Assembly: GCA_022559845.1 (NCBI GenBank)
Contig: CM040125.1
Location: 285,310,200 to 285,374,199 of the forward strand
DNA from: Amorphophallus konjac
Taxonomy: Eukaryota; Streptophyta; Magnoliopsida; Alismatales; Araceae
Reading direction: 5' to 3'
Length of the DNA: 64,000 nucleotides
This document shows positions 20,605 through 31,899 of the stretch, piece after piece. Each line of letters starts with the position of its first letter. Positions within the stretch are counted from its first letter, which is position 1. The notes below the pieces were generated by a model. The model made no database searches. It saw only the letters and a program-made list of their open reading frames with translations, and was not told the origin of the DNA. The position numbers and the translations under genes were made by a program.

Positions 20605-22247
20605 TTTAGTATTTAATGTCTCTTGTTACATTTTAATCCGAGTTAATGAAAAAAATATATTACAAAGATGTCTTGGGCGCACCTCCCCCTCTCCCTCTCT
20701 TGCTAGTTCTTCTTCTTCCTCTCCCTTGCTGCCTTAGATCTAGGGCTAAAACCCTATTGATTCTGAGTGATATTTATCTCCTTCTCTTCCTCTGTCTGCT
20801 GCAATCGATCACCGTCGCCGTCGCCTCCGTTCGTGCCGCCATCAAACCACCACAACCCGGCTTCCACCTGCTGTCCTGAATTTTGGGATTCTTGGACAGC
20901 AACTCAGTAAAATGGTTGGTACGGGAGATCCAACCGTCTGATCGTGATGACGTTTTGAGGGTAGGTTTCTCCCATCGTCCACCATTCCCAGTTTAATTTT
21001 CATGCAGATCAGAGTTCGTTTAGGTCCCCTCCCAGCCATTTATTTTCTCTTCTCACAGTCTGCCTATGTGCAGATCTGCGTGGTAGTCTGTTGGTAGTGG
21101 ATTTTCTACCCCCTCAAATGTTGCCAGAAAAATAAAAAACAATTTTTGCGTCATCACCTCCTTCCCCCCCTCTCCACCATAAAAATCCTAGGTCCTAAGT
21201 CCTTCATTTGATTTTCAGTCAAACCCCTTGAATAGGCAGATCCCATTCTGCCCTCTTAGTTCTGTATTCCGAGCCAGCATTAGTAAGTGTGTTACAGTCA
21301 TTTTCATTTCCAATCCAGCCGTTGGATGGAACTGAAATTCCAGTATGTCGAACCCCTTTTAGTCCTCTTTCCAACGGCGCTAATTTTGCCTCGATCCGAC
21401 ACCGGATCTGGTCGTGGCGGCCATTTTCATGGGAGCACACATTTCTGCTACGAGGCAGACCTGCAAAAAGGGGTCACCGGATAATTCCAGCAAAAATACG
21501 TCGGGATAGCTTCAGCTACCGCCACTCCTGGGGATCAACCAGGGACCCTCCGCCACCGTCCCGGTGCACCGCTGCCTTCATAAGATCCCAGGAGGTTGAC
21601 GTCCCTTTGGACGTCTGTGCTCGCTGTCCTGCCTGCCAACAACTCGCCGAACTAGAGCCGCTACCCGCCACCGCCCGGAACCCACCGCCTTGCTGCCCGT
21701 CAACCCAAATTCGGTGCTCCCAGCATTTTTGTGTAGCCCTTTACCTCCTTGCGTGGTGTGGGCGAGAAAATCACTACTGTAATTAACTTTATTTACTGTA
21801 CCGGGAGTCACGGAACTTGGCCGGGACGTCTTCCCCATGGCCCGAGCGTGGAGGTACATTCGCCACTCTCTTTGTCGTATTTGCTTATTTAGTATGCGTT
21901 CTAGATGCCGCTGCATTTGAGTAGATTATTTTCCTAGGTAGTTTTCACTTAATCACCGCTGTGAGTTGTGAGTGCGAGACCCGTCCCGTGACTCGTTCGG
22001 AGCACGAGAGTGAGCCGACCACCCGAGACTCAAAGCCAGTTACTCAACTGTGCAGATCGTCATGTTTCCCACGCCGAGGATGACCGTGAGTTTAGCACTT
22101 CTTGTTTGGGGCATGTTCGCCTCTTCTGGAACTCTTTAGGTGCCGCGTTGTTGTGTTGTTGCTGGTCGCGTCATCTTGTTAGTCGCGTCGTCTAATAGAG
22201 TCCAAGGTTCGCGTCTAGTCCGAGTCGAGTCCCGTTGTCGTCCCACA
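20605..22247 (+). repeat. LTR of chromovirus B, second part (R-U5-like)
   Basis: After the second TAGGG the sequence continues with a pyrimidine-rich, then GC-rich stretch resembling a plant 5' UTR. The layout (about 270 bases of U3-like sequence, then a long GC-rich leader) parallels the LTR at 59,661-61,989. Open frames here are short and lack domains. The right border is taken as the start of the CACTA fragment at 22,248; no primer-binding site is visible there, so the true end is uncertain. Confidence 0.4.
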
Positions 22248-24771
22248 TCAGGACGGACCCACCTCTCCTCCATCATCATTACGTGGAGGTCGATTGCGGC
22301 GAGTTTGAATTTCGGGTTCGAAGTACATCGAACAGAAGTTCAAAATTTCTTCAATAATATATGCCCCGGTAATCGAACCCTCTACTTTAGCATTATTGTG
22401 AACCTTCATTTTCAGGTCATGCATACACCTATGACAACAATTCATGTGACAATGACATACAGTGACAATGACAGACATATCTAACTATTGTCAAATAATC
22501 AGTAAATACATACTAATTACCTCTCAAATGGATACATCCATCGAAATTGTACCAGTCCTCCAACTTTGGCCTCGTATGGCAAATGGATAATCAGGTGCTC
22601 CATGGAATCGAAGAACGCAGGGGGAAATATCTTTTCCAACTTGCATACAGTCGCGACCACATTCTGTTCCATAGTTCGCACGTCCCTAAGTTTGAGTTCT
22701 GATGCACATAGAATCCTGAAAAATTGACTCAACTCAGTCAATGCTCCCCATATAGGCTTTCACAATATGTCACGGAATGTAATGAGCAGAAGTCTCTCCA
22801 TGAACACATGGCAGTCATGACTTTTCAATCCATATATTTTTTCCCTCATTGACATTCACACAACGGCCTATGTTAGACACATATCCATTAGGGAATCTTA
22901 ATTGCTTCAGCCACTGGCACAGTTCATTGATTTGTGTGTCTTTTAACATGTAAGCTACTTTAGGTTGCATAACTTTGCCCCATACCGGCCACAATTCCAA
23001 CTCTGGTCGTTTGCAAAGTATCTTCAAGTCCGCTCGCGCCTTGGCAATTGTCCTTTGTTTTGGCTTTCACGTTCATGATGGTGTTAAACACATTATCAAA
23101 GACATTCTTCTCAACATGCATGACGTCCAGGTTGTGCCGTATCAAAAGGGCTGACTAGTAAGATAATTCCCAGAAGATACTTTTCTTCACCCAATTGTGA
23201 TCCTCTCCAAATCCATGAAGATGTCGTGTACTACCCTACAATTACACTATATTTGGTAAGTTTTGCACCTGTGCCGCCATTTGTCAACCAGACATACGTT
23301 CCAAGTCTGCTTCATCCATTTCAACTGTGCTTTTAATAAATGAGTCCTTTTGCCTTCGGAAAGGATGGTCAATTGGTAGAAACCGTCGATGACCATCGAA
23401 CCAGCATGATTTCTTACCATATTTTAGGAAAAAGGATTTGGTATCAGCCATACAGTAAGGACATGCCAACCTCCCGTGTGTGCTCCAGCCAGATAGCAAT
23501 CCATATGCAGGGAAGTCACTTATTGTCCACATCAATGCTGCCTTCATAGTGAAATTTTATTTTCTATACGCATCATAAGTAACAACTCCATCATTCCATA
23601 ATCTTTTCAACTCATCAATCAGTGGCTTGAGATATATGTCCAATTTTTTCCTGGATTTTTTGGACTTGGAATCACCAAAGTTATGAAAAGGTTCTCTCGC
23701 TTCATGCACATGCCCGGCGGAAGGTTGTACAACGTCATAACACTAGCCAACATGAGTAAGATGCCACTTAACCTCCAAATGGGTTGAAGCCGTCTGTGCA
23801 TAAACCTAACCTAACATTGCGTGGCTCGCGAGCAAAAGTAGTATACGTACGATTGAAATGAGCCCCGGCTTCACTGTCGGCGGGATGACTGATTATATCA
23901 TCTACACAACCTACTCTCTCTGTGTGCCATATCATATGCCGAGCTATCTATGATGACATATACATCCGCTGCAATCTGGGCATGAGAGGAAAGTATCACA
24001 GTGACTTCTAAGGCACATCCTTCTGCTTTGAATTATCCCCTCTCTTAGGTTTAAATCTATCATACTGACAAATATCACATGATCTTTTATCTACATTATC
24101 TTCATTATATAGCATACAATGATTAGGGCATGAATCTATTTTTTGGTATTTAAGCCCTAACTCATTGACCATCTTCTTTGCAAGGTAAAAATTTTCAAGC
24201 AGCTTCTCATCTCGAGACAACATACTCTTGATAAGGAGGAGCATATGGTCAAAACAACTCTCACTAAGGTGAAATTCAAAGTTCAAATTCAACAACTGTG
24301 AGACAGCAGACAACCAAGTGTGATTCTCACAACCATCCCATAGTGGCTCATCAGCATCCCGAAGTAACTGATAAAATCTTTCAGCCGACTTGTTTGGTGG
24401 TTCTTCGTTGTACACGTGTTCCCCTTGTACATTAAAGTTAAGGCCAGTAGCATCGATTACCATGTTTGCATAGGTACTTGTGCTTGAAATATTGCCGGGC
24501 TCATACGACCAGAAGTCCTCACCATGACACACCCAATTCATATAACCTTTCGTGAACCCTTTCCTATATAAATGAGCTTGCACATCCCATAGCGAATGAA
24601 ATCTCTTATTTTTACAATGTAAACAAGGACATCGATGTTACCACACTGGTCCACTATTGTTGGATGCCCCAATACAAACTGAATAAAACTATCAACTCCA
24701 TCCTTAAACTCCTCTTACACCACTCCGTCAACTACTCTACGATTCATCCATGAACGATCAATTCTAGCCAT
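22248..24771 (-). pseudogene. CACTA (En/Spm) TNP2-type transposase, broken
   Basis: Minus strand from an ATG at 24,771. The amino end matches the transposase-associated domain (IDRSWMNRR, then LYRKGFTKGYMNWVCHGEDF). Next come TNP2 core motifs: HTWLSAVSQLLNLNFEF, KKIDSCPNH-type text (KIDSCPNHCMLY), PAYGLLSGWSTHGRLACPYC and RHNLDVMHVEKNVFDNV. The end matches the DUF4218 segment (FFDSMEHLIIHLPYEA, then FRWMYPFER), with a GTAATTAG...CATAG intron at about 22,517-22,430 before the last exon ending PPRNDDGG. Stops and frameshifts occur throughout. TNP2 cuts and pastes CACTA elements. No CACTA terminus is visible on either side, so only the gene body is certain. Confidence 0.85.
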
Positions 24772-25304
24772 ATTTACCTAACATATTAAAAAATTCATAT
24801 CAATATGTCTTATCACTACATCTAAGAAAATATCGTGTACATCTCCCCTATATATTGACTATTTTCCACATTTGTACATCATGTTTGGTCACATATACAT
24901 CCATATCCACATCAACTTTCACTTCCATATTCACACATCGTGGTTGACATCGACATCATCTTCTGGAAAAAATCATAAACATACTCACATTCTCATACAC
25001 ATTTTCATCATCCACACTTGTCTACCAATTTAATTCACATCCAAGCATACTAATCACATATATCATAACAAAAGTCTTGAAGGGGAAAAAATAAAAAAAG
25101 GGTCATATCTACATTTACGCACACACATTTATACCCACATCCCTCTTCCCACCCTCCCAATAAAAATAGGGGCTTAGAATTTCATCTGATGTTGTAAGAG
25201 TACATCAGGTGATAAGGAGAAAAGGTTCATCTTGTAGATCAGGCATGAAGGTTAAAATTCTCAAAGTAGTAGTTGGTTTACTTAAAAGTAATCTTTATGC
25301 AACT
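24772..25304. other. AT-rich, CACAT-rich stretch without gene
   Basis: Degenerate CACATCC/ACATATC-type low complexity up to about 25,160, then neutral sequence. No coding signal seen. It may be the 5' region of the CACTA element. Confidence 0.4.
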
Positions 25305-25343
25305 CTTGAGTACATATTACTTGGGGGATAATATGTACTCAAG
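25305..25343. repeat. Perfect 15-bp inverted repeat (hairpin)
   Basis: CTTGAGTACATATTA at 25,305-25,319 is repeated as its exact reverse complement at 25,329-25,343, with the 9-base loop CTTGGGGGA. No U run follows. Confidence 0.9.
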
Positions 25344-25775
25344 AGGGGGGCCAACAGGAGAGGGAGAGAGGGGAATACCTGCGGTGGGGGGGTGTCCACC
25401 GGAAAGAATTTAACCGCCGCCGTTGCCGGAGCTCACCTCCGCCCGTCCTCCCCACTCCGCCACCCGCCGGTGGGAGATTAAGAGGCGGGTGCGATCGTGA
25501 GAGAGGAAAGGGATGCAGTGGTTGAAGGAGGAGGAAGGGGGGAGGACTAAGGAGGTTAGGAGAGGGGTCGCCTGCCTATTCTTGTCTCTTTTTGTTTTGC
25601 ACCATATTTTCATTTGGCGCCATGTTTTCATTCATTCATTCATGATTTTTTATCATTCATTCATTTCTTCTAATAGGATAAAATCTCCCTCAGTAAAAAA
25701 TATCATTAGATCTAAAAAAATTATTATTTAATATTTTGAGATCTGTAATTTAGAAATTTTTAACTTTTTTTATGG
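25344..25775. other. GC-rich segment and CATT microsatellite
   Basis: A GC-rich block at about 25,385-25,560 has a minus-strand open frame of 73 codons without known domain. A CATT/ATTC run (25,626-25,665) and an AT-rich stretch follow. No gene that I can support. Confidence 0.4.
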
Positions 25776-25838
25776 CCGATAAGTCGATTCCTATAAAAAG
25801 AAGAGAGAGTGTGTTGAAAAGCCTAGCTACCTTGAAAG
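25776..25838 (+). repeat. Partial copy (unit 1) of the GATAAGTCG repeat
   Basis: The first about 63 bases of the 247-bp repeat found at 26,150 and 26,640: CCGATAAGTCGATTCCTATA, then CTAGCTACCTTGAAAG. A TATAAAA box is at 25,792-25,798. It stops exactly at the left target site of the MITE. Confidence 0.75.
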
Positions 25839-26144
25839 CAGGGTTTGTGGTCTCGACCGACCCGCCCGTCCCTGTCACGGCCCGGGATGGGTCGGGTCGG
25901 TGCATATTCGCTCCATGTCTATCCATCTCGTAAAATGTTAAAATAAAAAAACTCTTTATATACATAATATATATAAAATAATACAACAAAGTAAAAAAAG
26001 ACTATATATATAATATATATATAATAAAATATTAAAATAATGAAGCCTCCCGGTCACGACCCACGACCCGGGCATCCCGCCCACCACTTTGGTGGGGTCG
26101 GGACGTGCAGGTCGAGGCATCCCGGAGCAGGACGTCAAACCCTG
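25839..26144. mobile_element. hAT-like MITE, 306 bp
   Basis: Terminal inverted repeats CAGGGTTTG / CAAACCCTG frame a segment with GC-rich ends and an AT-rich centre, and no coding capacity. Flanking 8-mers are CTTGAAAG (25,831-25,838) and CTTGACCG (26,145-26,152), six of eight identical, as for an aged 8-bp hAT duplication. The CAGGG start is typical of hAT elements. The imperfect duplication leaves some doubt. Confidence 0.65.
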
Positions 26145-26149
26145 CTTGA

Positions 26150-26396
26150 CCGATAAGTCGATTCCTATAAAAGGATGAGACAGTGTGTTGAAAAGCCTAG
26201 CTACCTTGAAAGACCCACATCGGGGTGCGAAAAGGTACTCAGATGTGTATCGGTCACTTGTTGACCATTTCCTTATTGTTCCGTGCCCCCGCCAAACTCA
26301 TGTGTTTCGAATTTACCGTCATGTCTATAATGAACTTTCGGGAGCTAGGGCTCCTCGCAGGGAATGCCATGTGGAAGCACTCAGGATAATAATCAA
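26150..26396 (+). repeat. 247-bp direct repeat, unit 2
   Basis: Begins CCGATAAGTCGATTCCTATA (TATAAAA at 26,166-26,172) and ends TCAGGATAATAATCAA. It contains ACCCACATCGG near 26,213. The same 247 bases, diverged by scattered substitutions and without indels in total length, recur at 26,640. The pair is separated by 243 bases. Not identified. Confidence 0.85.
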
Positions 26397-26639
26397 ATAT
26401 CATTGTATCTTTTATCGGTTTTACTCACGATAGGGCGTGCCAATCACTTGTGTGTGACAATGTGTTTAGGTTCCAAGACTAGAATGGTCTGGACTAACTG
26501 AAGATGCGCTCCTTCTGATCACTAAGCAGACGATGGTGGGCATCGGGTCGGGACTGACGACCCACCATGCCATAAAGGTCGATCACGGAGATAAGAGGGG
26601 AAAACATTTGATTAATCACCAAGTAATAGGGCTGTAAGG

Positions 26640-26886
26640 CCGATAAGTCGATTTCTATAAAAGCAAGAGACCGTGTGTTGAAAAGTATAGCTACCTTGAA
26701 AGGCCCACATCGGTGTGTGAAAAGGTACTCAGAGGCGTATCGGTCACATGTTGACCATTTTCTTATTGTTCTGTGCCCCCGTCAAACTCATGTGTTTTGA
26801 ATTTACCGTCACGCCTATAATGAATTTTTGGGAGCTAGGGCTCCTCGCGGGGAATGCCACGTGGAAGCACTCAGGATAATAATCAA
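26640..26886 (+). repeat. 247-bp direct repeat, unit 3
   Basis: Second full copy; TATAAAA at 26,656-26,662, GCCCACATCGG near 26,702. Period to unit 2 is 490 bases. It could be a pair of LTRs of a very small element, but the unit does not start with TG or end with CA and no primer-binding site follows unit 2. Confidence 0.85.
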
Positions 26887-27189
26887 CGTCACCCTTGAGT
26901 CACGTGCAAATCATTCGGGGCAGGTGTGGTCGTCCCTGCCGAACCGGTCGTCCCGGCCACGGCTCGAGACTGGATTGGACATTGCGTACCGATACAGAAA
27001 ACTATAATATATATATATATATATATAATAGAATAAACAAATTGAAATGACATGTTGTATCATTTGGTTTATTGTTCTACCGTTTGAACGGGTTTCTCTG
27101 GGTTAGAATCTTAGCTTCAGCTTAAGGTTTCCTTAAGTTTTTTTAATATAACTTACTTAAAAATGCAAATAAAAACATGGCAGAACTTT

Positions 27190-27262
27190 GTTTCGAACCC
27201 AGCACCTCACGATTAATAGCGATACACTTAAGGAAGTTATTTGTTACTCCAGTTGAGCATTT
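27190..27262 (-). repeat. tRNA-like (SINE-like) segment
   Basis: On the minus strand ATGCTCAACTGGAG resembles a pol III A box, and GGGTTCGAAAC about 55 bases later fits the B box. The spacing fits a tRNA-derived SINE head. No A tail or duplication was identified, so the element's extent is unknown. Confidence 0.4.
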
Positions 27263-27274
27263 GACAACCACACT

Positions 27275-27460
27275 CACCTAATTGTCACCACTAAAGTCCA
27301 CAAGACGTCGCCCGTACTCTTACACTGCCTTGAAAGCCACGCGTCAGCCTTGTCTCTATTGAGCCCTATTTGTCACCGTTAGCAGGGTATTTTTCACCCT
27401 TGCTAACGCATTTGTCACCCGTGTAGACACATTAGTCGCCCTTAAGGTCGAATTGGTCCA
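27275..27460 (+). repeat. ATTTGTCACC array, left copy
   Basis: Several degenerate units such as CCTATTTGTCACCGTTAGC, GTATTTTTCACCCTTGCTA and GCATTTGTCACCCGTG. The same family returns at 49,620-59,660, on the other side of the Tekay insertion, so this is part of the same host element. Confidence 0.7.
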
Positions 27461-27594
27461 CGTGGAAAACGGGACATGTTGGCCATGCGTGGGTGTTGTT
27501 CGCGTATTGCCACCGATCCAACGCCGCAGGCCACATCAACCGAAATGATGACACCGAACTAGATCCTTGAAATTAAAAATCCCCAATTACTTAT

Positions 27595-27962
27595 TGTAGT
27601 ACCCAAGAATTTATATACATAATTTTTGAATTATAAAATAGTTTTCTGAAAATTATAAAGGCCTAAATAAATTAATGAAGGATTATTGGATTAATAAGTC
27701 ATTATAAGGCTCAATTAGGCTAATTAGTTAACCTAGCCTATCTAATTATTATCCAAAAGGTTAATGGACTAAGCCCATTAAGTTTGGCCCATATTCTAGA
27801 AGGGTAATTCGCTTATTCACGTATTTTAAGGATAAATACTAATTATATAAGATAATTATATGGATAAACGAATAAAAGAGTTTTATCAAATTGAAACTCT
27901 ATATACGTTACATGTAACGGTCTATCGGGCGACCGCCACAGCTATGTAACGCACCTAGACAC
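27595..27962 (+). repeat. Tekay C 5' LTR, first 368 bases
   Basis: Starts TGTAGTACCCAAGAATTT and matches 45,939 onward of the 3' LTR. It stops at GACAC, the left target site of the copia element, and resumes at 39,555. Confidence 0.95.
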
Positions 27963-30355
27963 TGTTAGGGTGCTAGGCCCGGATACAGAGGGGGGTAAAT
28001 GTATCCTTCTATGAATAATGGCCAATTAAAAATTCAAATGCTAGATGCAAACACAGAATGAAACGAATTCAATTAAACTTATGAGCAAACACAAGGAGCG
28101 CGCCTATCCAAGCATCTAGCGGAAGCAAGCTCACAAAGCAAACCATTGCTCAATAGACTTTTTAGGTGGTTCGGTCCTTCAGACCTACGTCCACCCCTCA
28201 CTCCCAACCGGAGTGAGGTTTCACTAGCCAATGCTAGACAAGCAGACTCAGTCTGCAAACAGTTGCTGCCACACAGCTTGACCAGGGGAACAGCCTCCCC
28301 TCTTCCTCCCAACCGGAGGGACCCCTGGACTTGCAACCTGCAAGCCCAGAACCGGAGACAAGTCTCCCTTCCTCTGACCAGAGGGAACCCACAAGTAGCT
28401 CTCAACTACTTGCAACCGGAGATCAGATCTCCCTTCTCCTGATCCACAGGAGGAACCCGACCTCACTACTGAGAATCGGAAGAAAAAGGATAACCAAATA
28501 AGAAAGGGAAAAACGGAAACACGAAATGAAAATAATTTAGCAAATAGAACGCTGAAAAACGAAATGCACAATGTGGCTCTCAACGGAGCTGACTGGCCTG
28601 GATCTGATCCACGGTCCAGTAGACAGATCTTCAGATGAGCTTCTCTTCCTCTTCTCTTCTCTCTCACTTTCTTTTTCTCTTAACCCTCACGAGCTCTCTA
28701 ACTCTCTCTTTCTCTTCTTTTCCTTCTGTTCTTCTTCTCTTTCTTTTCTTCTGGATCGAACTCTCTGCACTTCTCCTTTTTTGCTTTTTCCTTTCGATCA
28801 ACCTTCATCTGTGGACGAAGGCTTCCTTTTATAGCAGCAGCAGCAGGTGGATGAGGTGCAGAATGCGTGTGCCTCCCACACTTCATCCAGAACCTTCTTG
28901 CCACGTGCCTTTATAGCATTGGTTCCTTTAGCATTGGATCACGTGCAGCCCAGACACCGGTGAATGTTCTTCCTCGGACCTGCAAGGAGATAAAAACCAT
29001 TAACACTGAGGGCCACAAGAACTAAAACTGCATGAGGTATGTGATAGCAATACGAGATGCACTGTACTGAGAACGACACGAGATGCACAAGATTATTACA
29101 GTACGAGACAAGGAGAGAATGACACGAGGTCAGATGAAAACAACACGAGGTAAAAAGAGAACGACACGAAGTATCACTGTAACAAAACAAACACTATGAA
29201 GAGAACGACACGAGATACATAATAATAAAGCTAACACCACAAAGAAAACGACACGAAGTCAGAAGAGAATAGCACGAGGTGAGAAGGAAGTCTCACAGAG
29301 TGAAAAGGTAGACAGACACGCGATCAGAAGGAACCTGGACGAAGATAGAAATAAACAACACGAGGACATAAACACAAGAATAACACGAAGACACGAATAC
29401 AAAAGCAACACGAAGACATGAATACAAAAGCAACACGAAGACATGAATACAAAAACAACACGACATAACAAACAGCAAAAAGAACGGCATGAGGTGAAAA
29501 TGACACTTTACTAAAAAGACTTGAATACACACGAAAACAACTCGAGTACTAAGTTGTTCGAACGTACGAACGACTCGAAGATGAAAATGACACGAAAACA
29601 ACATGGACTGAAACCAACTCGAAGACGAAGGCAGAAACTGACACGAGGTGTGGTTACAAAAACAAGAAGGACACTTGCAACGAACAACCTTCATATGATG
29701 AGGCGATGTGAAGACTTTACGTTCAAAAGGATGTATAGACTTGGAACGGCTTCAAGGAAACGCAATGTATGGACTTTCACAAGGTATAGACTTGCCAAAG
29801 AACTGGACGATGTATAGACTTGAACAAGGCAAAGTCTGTACAGACTTGGAACCTTAAACCAATGTATGGACTTAGCTTCGAACATGCTACAGTGCATTGT
29901 ATGGACTTTGAAGACTGATGCATGACGCTAAGCCAATGTGTAGACTTTGGCTTGGGACGAAGGTTAAGAAGAGGCTGTATAGACTTGGCCAAACCAAGAG
30001 ACTCGAAGACAAAGGGGTGACACAGATGGAACGACACGAAGTGGCACAGAAAGCAGCACGAGGTGCTGCAGTGTTCAGCACGCGCTGGAACAAAACACGA
30101 CACGAAGACAACCAACAAACATTGTTGGAACAACACGATGTTGAAAAAGACAACACGAAGTGAAGTGAACACAACCAACACGAAGTATGAAAGGAACAGT
30201 ACGGACATGCATGGTATTATCTCATAGCAGTTTTTCTTGTTAATCATGGAAAGTTTGAATGCATAACATTACTCATGATATCTGATTAAAGATAACAATA
30301 TTTAACATAGTGATGCTCATCATCAAAACACTAGGGAAGTCACAAAAGTCCAACA
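27963..30355 (-). repeat. 3' LTR of the Sirevirus element (left copy)
   Basis: It is 2,393 bp long, against 2,319 bp for the partner at 37,236-39,554; the difference includes a block of about 55 bases near 28,505-28,560 absent from the partner. A minus-strand TATAAAA lies at 28,827-28,833. Long purine-rich, ACACGAAG-repeat sequence gives many false open frames. Confidence 0.93.
29380..29465. repeat. Tandem ACACGAAGACATGAATACAA units in the LTR
   Basis: About three to four copies of a 25-base unit with AAAGCA linkers. The partner LTR (about 38,595-38,660) has fewer copies, so unit number changed after insertion. Confidence 0.7.
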
Positions 30356-30370
30356 ATCTCCCCCTTTTTG
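30356..30370 (-). promoter_or_regulatory. Polypurine tract of the Sirevirus element
   Basis: Minus strand CAAAAAGGGGGAGAT directly before the LTR start TGTTGGAC. Confidence 0.92.
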
Positions 30371-31899
30371 ATGATGGCAACACTATATTAAATAACAGGG
30401 TTGAAGTGCATGAAGATAAGCTGTGAAAATAAGCAATGCAGACACACAACACACTCGCCTCCTCTGACGACTCCCAAGAGCTCCCCCTGAACACAACATC
30501 TACTTACCTCTGACTAGATAACTCAGGACACTTATCTTTCGCTCCCCCTCAACAAAGCACAAGCAAGACACTGTCTCTCCCCCTTTGACATCATCAAAAA
30601 CTAGGGGCAGGTCTGAAATTATCACGAAAAGACAATTGCTGACAGTGGAGAGAAAACAATAGAGAGTATGGCTGATAAAGGAGAGTTATTGAGATGTTTA
30701 AGCAATTAAGAAAGCCATTAATTTTATGTGAGGATTTTGAGGATCAGTTAGTTAGACTGTGTGCAAAATGGTGAATGAAGATCCGCTCCATACACAGAAC
30801 CAGATTCTAAGCAAGTAAGGTACAAGATACCTGTATGGTCAGAGTAAGTCTGTACTCAGAGAGTATAAAGCAAGGAAGTCAGGAAAAACAAAGACCTATG
30901 GTATTGAAAACAAACAAACCAAGACCTAAATGCCAAGTGAACAGAATCTGGATACCAAGAGGAAGTAAAATTTTTCAAAGATGGTCAAGATCAAAGATAA
31001 ATCTGTCAAGTACACCTTTGACATTAGGGAGACACCTTGTTTAGAGGCAGGAATCCCCAGTTACTTGGTGGCAAGACCACATTACCCCTTCTGACAAGAG
31101 GACAGAGATAGAATTCTAACTGGTGTTGACATTACGGTGACACCTTTACCAGAGGCCAGACACCCCAGTTACTAACCAGATATGTACCATTGCTCTGTAT
31201 GATCAAGACAGCTATTTAAGCCTGATTTACTGCCATCTCATGACATGGAATTCTTTCACTTCATTGATGAAAGTCCCAGTTTCTCAATGAACAGATAACA
31301 AGATTTGTAAAACTTCTTTCATGAATTTTTTCATTAAACTGCACTTTAAGCCTTGTAAATTAGTCTTGATTCAGTTTGAGAACAATACAACAGTTCCAAA
31401 GTTTTTCAGACAAAAATACTATATACCTCATTTCGAACTCAACTTAGACTAAGTAGGTATGCTGTACTGGCTAGATCAGAAGTCAGTTACAGTGTAGGAA
31501 GATAGTCTTGAATTCAGATTTTGATCTCAGTGGGACTAACAGCCGAAATTCCAACATGAAATTAGATGAACAGTCTTAACGGATAAAACATTCAAAAATT
31601 TCTTTTATCCACCTACTCAAACTGATTCTCTTATAAGGTCAGCAAAAGTCAGTTCAAAGTATGTTCAGATTTAGCCAAAAGAGCATGACACCAATTATTA
31701 ATCTAGCTCCCCCTGAGACCTTGACTCCAACTCAGACTTAACCAAGACAAACCTCAAAACACCTCAAAGAAAATAAAGTGGTATCAATCAGTACGAGTGA
31801 ATCAGCAAACACCCATAATGAGGTTATTTTCAGCAACAGATAATGAGAAAAGATAAACATAAGAGCACATGACAGATTATTTAGAGATCAATTATTCAA
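30371..31899 (-). other. Sirevirus pol-LTR interval with repeated polypurine tracts, no env
   Basis: Besides the primary tract, the 8-mer AGGGGGAG occurs on the minus strand at 30,481-30,488, 30,542-30,549, 30,577-30,584 and 31,707-31,714. Multiplied tracts ahead of the 3' LTR are known from sireviruses. An env-like gene is present here in some members, but I see no open frame or remnant longer than about 70 codons, so this copy has none. Confidence 0.75.

Noticed and set aside
26200..26720. Plant snRNA promoter element (CCCACATCGG) at 26,213 and 26,702
   Set aside because: No TATA box 30-35 bases downstream and no snRNA sequence after it. The TATA boxes lie upstream instead.
26150..26886. 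TRIM (Cassandra-like) element with 247-bp LTRs
   Set aside because: No TG...CA ends, no primer-binding site after the first unit and no 5S rRNA-like sequence.
28079..30494. Many open frames of 70-156 codons on both strands, repeated at 37,352-39,446
   Set aside because: They lie in the two LTRs of the Sirevirus element and reflect purine-rich ACACGAAG repeats; no domain, and frames differ between the two copies.
30371..31899. Env-like gene of the Sirevirus element
   Set aside because: No open frame, signal peptide or transmembrane pattern found.
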